The position numbers and the translations under genes were made by a program. Positions 23,955 through 28,569 of a stretch of 28,569 nt of DNA are shown here, in pieces; within the stretch, counting starts at the first letter, position 1; every line of letters begins with the position of its first letter. Origin of the DNA: JBBAFM01 sp041655415 (lineage in GTDB: Bacteria; Bacillota; Clostridia; Peptostreptococcales; JAAYPU01); assembly GCA_964429195.1 (NCBI GenBank), contig CAYSBC010000024.1:1-28569 (forward strand), in the 5' to 3' direction. The notes beneath the pieces were generated by a model. It saw nothing but the letters and a program-made list of their open reading frames with translations, ran no database searches and was not told where the DNA came from.

Positions 23955-24663
23955 AAAATTTTTAAATACAACATTAGAGGCTTGTTTCATCGAAGATAGG
24001 GATAGCATTATCGATAAACTGGATCGTTATCAGGAAATGGTACTGGAATGGAACAAAAAAATAAACTTAACCTCTATAACACAAGAAGATGATTTTGTTT
24101 TAAAGCATTTTGTTGACTCTCTTTTATGTTGTCATTTTAAAGGCATGAAGGAGGCTAAGCTTATTGCCGATGTAGGAACGGGGGCCGGATTTCCGGGTAT
24201 ACCCTTGGCTATAACTTATCCTGATAAAGAATTTCATTTAATAGATTCCTTGAAAAAAAGATTAGGCTTTCTCCAGGAAGTGGTCGATGAATTAAAGTTA
24301 AAGAACATTGTTTTAATCCATGGCAGAGCCGAGGATATTGGGAAAGATGAAAAATACAGGGAAAAATATGATTTAGTTTTATCAAGAGCAGTAGCCAGAT
24401 TAAATGTTTTAAGCGAATATTGTTTGCCTCTTGTAAAGTTAAATGGAACCTTTGCTGCCTTAAAAAGCAATGATGCGGAGGAAGAGGCCCATGAGAGCAG
24501 GAAAGCGATGAATCTCTTAGGAGGGGAATTAGAGCATCTTCAGGAAGATCTCAGTGATGGGAAATTACTAAATCATATGATTATTTATACTAAGAAAGTA
24601 AAAAATACGCCAAAGAAATATCCAAGAAAAGCGGGAGAACCGACGAAAACCCCAATAATTTAA
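23938..24663 (+). CDS. rsmG: 16S rRNA (guanine527-N7)-methyltransferase
   Basis: Methylates G527 of 16S rRNA using S-adenosylmethionine (GidB). The SAM motif is ADVGTGAGFPGIPLAI. The segment FHLIDSLKKRLGFLQEVV and the block LVLSRAVARLNVLSEYCLPLVK are characteristic. The N-terminal YQEMVLEWNKKINLTSIT is typical. About 241 residues, normal. ATG 23938 is favoured, since AAGGA lies 9 bases before it. GTG 23932 and ATG 23944 are alternatives. It overlaps mnmG, and its stop codon lies within a strong terminator hairpin. Confidence 0.95.
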   Translation: MKMQNRKFLNTTLEACFIEDRDSIIDKLDRYQEMVLEWNKKINLTSITQEDDFVLKHFVDSLLCCHFKGMKEAKLIADVGTGAGFPGIPLAITYPDKEFHLIDSLKKRLGFLQEVVDELKLKNIVLIHGRAEDIGKDEKYREKYDLVLSRAVARLNVLSEYCLPLVKLNGTFAALKSNDAEEEAHESRKAMNLLGGELEHLQEDLSDGKLLNHMIIYTKKVKNTPKKYPRKAGEPTKTPII

Positions 24664-24681
24664 TTATTATTGGGGTTTTTT
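24646..24681 (+). terminator. Strong terminator after rsmG
   Basis: A 14-bp stem (arms 24646-24659 and 24666-24679, with a CCCC/GGGG core) and a 6-base loop that contains the rsmG stop codon, ending in six T. It ends the mnmE-mnmG-rsmG unit, so noc must have its own start of transcription. Confidence 0.92.
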
Positions 24682-24758
24682 GTTGAATGAAAAGTAAAGG
24701 TTTTATTATCTCTGTAAAGAATAATATGTTGAAATGGAGTATTTGGGAGGTAAGGATT

Positions 24759-25571
24759 ATGTTCAAGAGCAAAATTAATGAGATTAAAGAAGTTCCTTTG
24801 GCCTACATAAAGCCCAATCCAAATCAACCGAGAAAGTTTTTTAATGATGCAGATCTAATCGAATTGGCCAGCTCTATACAAGAAATTGGTATCATTCAAC
24901 CGATTATTCTCAAAAGGAATAATGCTAAGGACTATGTCATTATTGCCGGTGAGAGGAGATACAGAGCAGCACAGATAGCTGGATTAAAAAAAGTACCTGC
25001 TATCATTAATAGTACAGAAGGTAGTCATACCATGGTCATGGCCTTGGTAGAAAACATACAAAGAGAGAATCTCAATTTTTTAGAAGAAGCCATGGCTATA
25101 AAAGAGCTTGTAGAGGGTTACGGCCTTAGTCAAAATGAAATAAGTAAAAAAATAGGTAAATCTCAATCCGCCATATCTAATAAAATGAGAATATTAGCAT
25201 TACCAGAGGATATCTTAGATAAGCTTGTAAAAAACCAGCTGACAGAAAGACATGGACGTGCACTTTTGGGGCTCACTGATAAAAATAAGCTTGATCATGC
25301 TATTGGGTTAATCATCGAAAAAAAGTTAAATGTAAAGGAAACTGAAGCGTTGGTTAAAGCCCTGTCCAGTGTTAAAAAATTTGATAATAAGTCGAATAAT
25401 GTAATTAAATACATAAATTACAGAATATACCTCAACACGTTAAAGAATGCCTTTAATTCGATATATGATAATGAAAAGCAAGCTGTCTATTCTCAAGTGG
25501 ATTGTGGTGACTATATGGAGGTTATCATAAAAATACCTAAGGATAAACCGAAACTAATTGCTAGCAGTTAA
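24759..25571 (+). CDS. noc: Nucleoid occlusion protein Noc (ParB family)
   Basis: A 270-residue ParB-family CTP-binding DNA clamp. The ParB/CTPase domain shows NPNQPRKFF, GIIQPIIL, AGERRYRAAQ and ENIQREN. The helix-turn-helix reads GKSQSAISNKMRIL and then LTERHGRALL. Gln, Lys and Arg at the positions that set DNA specificity match the Noc pattern rather than ParB (three of the four published sites). The end VIIKIPK also fits Noc. ATG 24759, after GGAGGT, is preferred over 24687, which follows the rsmG terminator without a ribosome binding site. With this start only about 11 residues precede the core, so the N-terminal membrane helix of Bacillus Noc may be missing. Confidence 0.88.
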   Translation: MFKSKINEIKEVPLAYIKPNPNQPRKFFNDADLIELASSIQEIGIIQPIILKRNNAKDYVIIAGERRYRAAQIAGLKKVPAIINSTEGSHTMVMALVENIQRENLNFLEEAMAIKELVEGYGLSQNEISKKIGKSQSAISNKMRILALPEDILDKLVKNQLTERHGRALLGLTDKNKLDHAIGLIIEKKLNVKETEALVKALSSVKKFDNKSNNVIKYINYRIYLNTLKNAFNSIYDNEKQAVYSQVDCGDYMEVIIKIPKDKPKLIASS

Positions 25572-25572
25572 A

Positions 25573-25588
25573 TGTTTCACGTGAAACA
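25573..25588. promoter_or_regulatory. parS site 1 (ParB-binding centromere)
   Basis: TGTTTCACGTGAAACA, a perfect match to the bacterial parS consensus, lies inside a perfect 22-bp palindrome with AAA/TTT flanks. It starts one base after the noc stop codon and lies before the terminator. It should load the ParB (Spo0J) clamp near the origin. Confidence 0.97.
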
Positions 25589-25601
25589 TTTAAAAGAGTA
25601 G

Positions 25602-25632
25602 AAAAGCATAGAAAACCATCTATGCTTTTTTT
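25602..25632 (+). terminator. Terminator after noc
   Basis: A 10-bp stem (AAAAGCATAG/CTATGCTTTT) with an 8-base loop and a run of about seven T. It separates noc from parA-parB. Confidence 0.88.
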
Positions 25633-25757
25633 GTTAATAAAAATTATCTATTATTTTATAAAAAGTAAACATTAAGTGTCTATAATATTATATAATGAAG
25701 TTAGTTATAACAAAAATCCTATTATAGATAAATGCTAGAAAAAAGGAGAAGTTAGTT

Positions 25758-26534
25758 ATGGGTAAAGCAATTGCCATTTTTAATCAAAAAGGCGGAGTAG
25801 GCAAGACGACAACGAATATAAATTTAGCAGCTTGTTTAGCTCTCAAAGGGAAGAAAATATTGGTTATAGATATAGACTCTCAAGGAAATACAACCAGTGG
25901 TTTAGGAATAGATAAAAGAAACTTAAAAAATACTATATATGAAATATTAATTGATGACACCATTGACCCAAAGGATGCCATTATTGAAACGGGTGTAAAA
26001 AACTTAAGCATTATTCCATCAAGTGTAAAATTAGCGGGAGCCGAAATTGAGCTTGTTGAAATGGAGGCTAGGGAAAAACGCTTAAAGAAGATTATTGATC
26101 ATATAAAAGGAGACTATGATTATGTCTTTATTGATTGCCCGCCTTCATTAGGCTTGTTAACCATCAATTCTTTGACGGCTGTCGATAGTGTATTGATCCC
26201 TATACAGTGTGAGTTTTATGCATTAGAGGGTGTTAGTCAATTAATGAACACGGTAGAATTAGTTAATAGGAACCTCAATCCTAATCTTTCTATCCAAGGG
26301 GTTATCCTGAGTATGTTTGATGGCAGAACAAATTTATCGATTCAAGTTGTTGATGAAGTCAAAAAATATTTTAAAGACAAAGTTTATACGACAATTATTC
26401 CAAGGAATGTCAGGTTAGCCGAAGCACCGAGCTTTGGGTTGCCTATTGTTGAATATGACCCTAAATCTAAGGGTGCAGAAGCATACAAAGATTTTGCAGA
26501 TGAGTTCCTGTATTTAGAAGGGGATGATGAATAA
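25758..26534 (+). CDS. parA: Chromosome partitioning ATPase ParA/Soj
   Basis: A deviant Walker-A ATPase that binds DNA as an ATP dimer, moves or spaces ParB-parS complexes and, as Soj, also acts on DnaA. The motif is KGGVGKTTTNINLA (residues 11-24), then DIDSQGNTTSGLG and the Walker-B strand DYVFIDCPPSLGLL. The segment PIQCEFYALEGVSQL and the C-terminal PRNVRLAEAPSFGLPI are standard. Its 258 residues are typical. An AAAAAGGAG site precedes the ATG. The stop codon overlaps the parB start by one base (TAATG). Confidence 0.97.
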   Translation: MGKAIAIFNQKGGVGKTTTNINLAACLALKGKKILVIDIDSQGNTTSGLGIDKRNLKNTIYEILIDDTIDPKDAIIETGVKNLSIIPSSVKLAGAEIELVEMEAREKRLKKIIDHIKGDYDYVFIDCPPSLGLLTINSLTAVDSVLIPIQCEFYALEGVSQLMNTVELVNRNLNPNLSIQGVILSMFDGRTNLSIQVVDEVKKYFKDKVYTTIIPRNVRLAEAPSFGLPIVEYDPKSKGAEAYKDFADEFLYLEGDDE

Positions 26535-27421
26535 TGGTTGCTAAGAGAACAAAAGCCCTAGGGAAAGGGTTAGAAGCATTATTTAATGATTCCAGTTTAA
26601 ATAATATGATTACAAGAGATGAATCAGACGAAAGAAAAGAGTACATAGAAAAGATTAATATTAACAATATTAAGCCCAACGCCAATCAACCGCGTAAGCT
26701 TTTCGATGAAGAAAAACTCAATGAGCTTGCTGAGTCGATAAAGCAATATGGGATTATTCAGCCCATTGTAGTTCGAAAAAATAAAAACGGATATGAGATT
26801 ATAGCCGGTGAAAGAAGATGGCGAGCTGCCAGGATAGCCAAGGTAGTTGATTTGCCTTGCATTATTAAAGATGAAGATACCAAAGATGATATTATTATTG
26901 CTATTATTGAAAATTTGCAAAGAGAAAATTTAAATCCTATAGAAGAGGCGGCAGCCATCGATCTTATGATTAAAGAATATAAGATGACTCAGGAAGAAGT
27001 GAGTAAGTCCTTAGGCAAGAGTAGACCATATATTACAAATATATTGCGCCTATTAAGACTATCTCCAGAAATACAGGAATATGTAAAGGATAACAGGATA
27101 TCAAGCGGACATGCCAGGGCTTTAATTAATATTGATAATCCGGAGATTCAGAAAAAGCTTGCCGATATGACCATAGAAAAGGGCCTCTCTGTGAGACAAT
27201 TAGAGATGATGGCTAACGATGAAAAGACAAGAAAAGTAAGTGAAAAAGTAAGAAGGAATCACGAAAAGGCCCCAGAGGTAATTGAAATTGAAGAAAAATT
27301 AAAAACCATTTTAGGTACAAAGGTAAAAATTAAGCACTCTGATAAAAAAGGTAAAATTCAAATAGAATATTATAGTTTAGAAGAGTTTGAAAGGATTATG
27401 GAATTCTTTGAGGAAAGATAA
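26534..27421 (+). CDS. parB: Chromosome partitioning protein ParB/Spo0J
   Basis: A CTP-dependent DNA clamp that loads at parS, spreads, and recruits SMC to the origin. The CTPase domain shows NANQPRKLF, YGIIQPIVV, AGERRWRAAR and the arginine-rich ENLQREN. The helix-turn-helix is VSKSLGKSRPYITNILRLL and ISSGHARAL, where Arg and Gly match the parS-specific ParB type (Noc has Gln and Arg). The C-terminal dimer domain ends near residue 295. Two perfect parS sites are nearby, one just after its own stop codon. It is encoded with parA. Confidence 0.97.
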   Translation: MVAKRTKALGKGLEALFNDSSLNNMITRDESDERKEYIEKININNIKPNANQPRKLFDEEKLNELAESIKQYGIIQPIVVRKNKNGYEIIAGERRWRAARIAKVVDLPCIIKDEDTKDDIIIAIIENLQRENLNPIEEAAAIDLMIKEYKMTQEEVSKSLGKSRPYITNILRLLRLSPEIQEYVKDNRISSGHARALINIDNPEIQKKLADMTIEKGLSVRQLEMMANDEKTRKVSEKVRRNHEKAPEVIEIEEKLKTILGTKVKIKHSDKKGKIQIEYYSLEEFERIMEFFEER

Positions 27422-27423
27422 AA

Positions 27424-27439
27424 TGTTTCACGTGAAACA
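27424..27439. promoter_or_regulatory. parS site 2
   Basis: A second perfect TGTTTCACGTGAAACA, starting two bases after the parB stop codon and 44 bases before the aroQ start, about 1.85 kb from site 1. Confidence 0.97.
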
Positions 27440-27467
27440 TTGTGGGAAAAGATAAGAGAGGTAATTT

Positions 27468-27905
27468 ATGAAGATACAAGTCATTCATGGTCCCAATTTG
27501 AACATGTTAGGAATCAGAGAAAAAAACATTTATGGAACAATGTCACTGGAAAGCATCAACCGCTTGATAGGTGAGGCTGCAGAAAAATTAAAAATAGAGG
27601 TAAGTATTTTTCAGTCCAATCATGAAGGATCCATCATAGATAAAATTCATGATTGCTATAATAAGTATGACGGATTAGTTATAAATCCCGGAGCTTATAC
27701 CCATTATAGCTATGCTATCCGGGATGCTATAGCAGCTGTTAGTATTCCTACAGTTGAGGTTCATTTATCCGATATTCAAGATAGGGAAGATTTCAGAAAA
27801 ATATCCGTCATCAAAGATGTATGTGTAAAACAGATAGCCGGCAAAGGATATCTGTCCTACATTGAAGGTATAGAAGCATTGCTACATAGACAAGAAGAGA
27901 ATTAA
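27468..27905 (+). CDS. aroQ: 3-dehydroquinate dehydratase, type II
   Basis: Third step of the shikimate pathway: 3-dehydroquinate to 3-dehydroshikimate, by the type II dodecameric enzyme. Motifs are HGPNLNMLGIREKNIYG, with the active-site Arg17 and Tyr22, FQSNHEGSIIDKIH, INPGAYTHYSYAIRDAI and VEVHLSDIQDREDFR. Its 145 residues are typical. The ATG has AGAGAGG upstream. Its stop codon overlaps the opposing flavodoxin gene by four bases. It shares a pathway with the shikimate kinase fusion 12 kb upstream but is separate from it. The symbol follows the dehydroquinase naming, not chorismate mutase. Confidence 0.95.
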   Translation: MKIQVIHGPNLNMLGIREKNIYGTMSLESINRLIGEAAEKLKIEVSIFQSNHEGSIIDKIHDCYNKYDGLVINPGAYTHYSYAIRDAIAAVSIPTVEVHLSDIQDREDFRKISVIKDVCVKQIAGKGYLSYIEGIEALLHRQEEN

Positions 27906-28399
27906 TAGTGCCTACGTCGGGCTAAAAAGTTATCTAATTGTTCCGGAATGGATTCAGGTGTAGATTTTTTAGAATAAACGATGGTTACAAAGCTGCCGAT
28001 TCTACCTCCTTTATATCGAATAAATTTGCTCAGGTAATCTAGAGTCCTATGGTATTTACCAATATTTTTGTTGCCTTGAACGGAGATGATATGGACCTTT
28101 TTGCCTGTTAAATTAGTAAATTCAATGAAGGTGTTGACTGCAGGATTCACATTGCTGGCCCAGATAGGAAATACAAGATAAATTGTACTATATTCGGATA
28201 AATCTTGCCATTTCCCATCTAATAAGGGAATTCGAGTATTCGTTAAAGCTTGAACCACGCCGCGCATATTACCGAGAAGACCCTTTCGTGGGCTTTCCTC
28301 AACAAGTTCAATAGTATCTATATTTAATGTCTTAGCTATGTAATTCGATATATTCCTACAATTTCCCGTATAAGAGTAAAACATGACTGCAGATTTCAT
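27902..28399 (-). CDS. Flavodoxin-like protein
   Basis: A 165-residue protein with a flavodoxin fold. The N terminus MKSAVMFYSYTGNCRNISNYIA has the FMN phosphate loop (SYTGN), and YLVFPIWASNVNPAVNTFI matches the segment flanking the isoalloxazine ring. It may carry electrons or act as an FMN-dependent reductase; the partner is unknown. A GAAAGGATG site precedes the ATG on the minus strand. It runs toward aroQ with a four-base overlap of the stop ends. The C terminus is basic (FLARRRHY). Family placement is likely, function uncertain. Confidence 0.75.
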   Translation of the reverse strand: MKSAVMFYSYTGNCRNISNYIAKTLNIDTIELVEESPRKGLLGNMRGVVQALTNTRIPLLDGKWQDLSEYSTIYLVFPIWASNVNPAVNTFIEFTNLTGKKVHIISVQGNKNIGKYHRTLDYLSKFIRYKGGRIGSFVTIVYSKKSTPESIPEQLDNFLARRRHY

Positions 28400-28515
28400 T
28401 TAAAACATCCTTTCTGTACGAAGATAATTATTATTTACACTTTCTTATTATACTACAAAAAAGATGAAATATTTAGTCAAATAAATAAATTCAAATAATA
28501 AATTGTTGTTCTATG

Positions 28516-28547
28516 ATATAATATCCTCGAAACCGAGGATATTATAT
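28516..28547. repeat. Hairpin-forming inverted repeat at the window end
   Basis: A perfect 14-bp stem (28516-28529 and 28534-28547) with an AAAC loop, followed by a GC-richer stretch containing GCCTCCGGCGG up to the window edge. There is no T-run, so it is not a simple terminator. It lies upstream of the flavodoxin gene, between 28400 and the end, where no gene was seen. It may be the edge of a dispersed repeat or of the next locus. Confidence 0.7.
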
Positions 28548-28569
28548 GCCTCCGGCGGATTTTATGCCG

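Noticed and set aside
25640..25757. Promoter of parA-parB near the TATAAT-like sequences at 25681-25696
   Set aside because: A promoter is expected after the noc terminator, but no -35 box at suitable spacing could be identified, so none is listed.

Overview
The window comes from the chromosome of a low-GC Gram-positive bacterium of the class Clostridia. The A/T-rich coding, the strong AGGAGG-type ribosome binding sites, a gyrB-gyrA-rsbV-rsbW-sigB order (from memory also the Clostridioides difficile order), and an rpmH-rnpA-yidD-yidC-jag-mnmE-mnmG-rsmG-noc-parA-parB block all point this way. The species cannot be named from sequence reading alone. No rRNA, tRNA or CRISPR array was seen, and no gap between genes exceeds about 300 bases.

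Layout. (1) 13-2658: a complete IS21-family element (istA and istB on the minus strand) with repeated 22-bp end motifs. It has inserted into the 5' part of a peptidoglycan-hydrolase gene (M15 peptidase plus PG-binding domain), whose remainder lies at 2659-3256. (2) 3304-6720: a biotin operon, bioB-bioY-bioA-bioD, behind a promoter that overlaps a canonical BirA operator. (3) 6859-11294: DNA gyrase gyrB-gyrA. (4) 11308-12901: an rsbV-rsbW-sigB stress-sigma operon with its own SigB-like promoter and a terminator. (5) 13001-15924: trpS, an MscS channel, and a chorismate mutase-shikimate kinase fusion, running into the opposing plsC (15926-16651). (6) 16790-18381: fchA-folD, a one-carbon/folate pair. 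(7) 18450-24681: rpmH, rnpA, yidD, yidC, jag, mnmE, mnmG and rsmG, with a consensus promoter and three terminators. (8) 24759-27439: noc, parA and parB, with two perfect parS sites just after the noc and parB stop codons. (9) 27468-28399: aroQ (type II dehydroquinase) and an opposing flavodoxin-like gene. The window ends in a 14-bp hairpin of unknown role.

How it fits together. Most of the window is origin-proximal housekeeping: gyrase, the RNase P/ribosome/membrane-insertion block, tRNA modification, and chromosome segregation and nucleoid occlusion. The usual centre of this region (dnaA, dnaN, recF and oriC) is missing between the two blocks. Both blocks read in the same direction, so the ancestral origin neighbourhood has been rearranged. 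The most interesting points are: a FolD that lacks the Lys and Gln needed for cyclohydrolase activity, encoded directly downstream of FchA, which could supply that activity; an autoregulatory SigB promoter; a BirA operator fused to a promoter; a 21-bp in-frame triplication in bioD; a perfect 46-bp palindrome in the IS21 element; and an IS insertion whose target gene can be restored in frame on paper.
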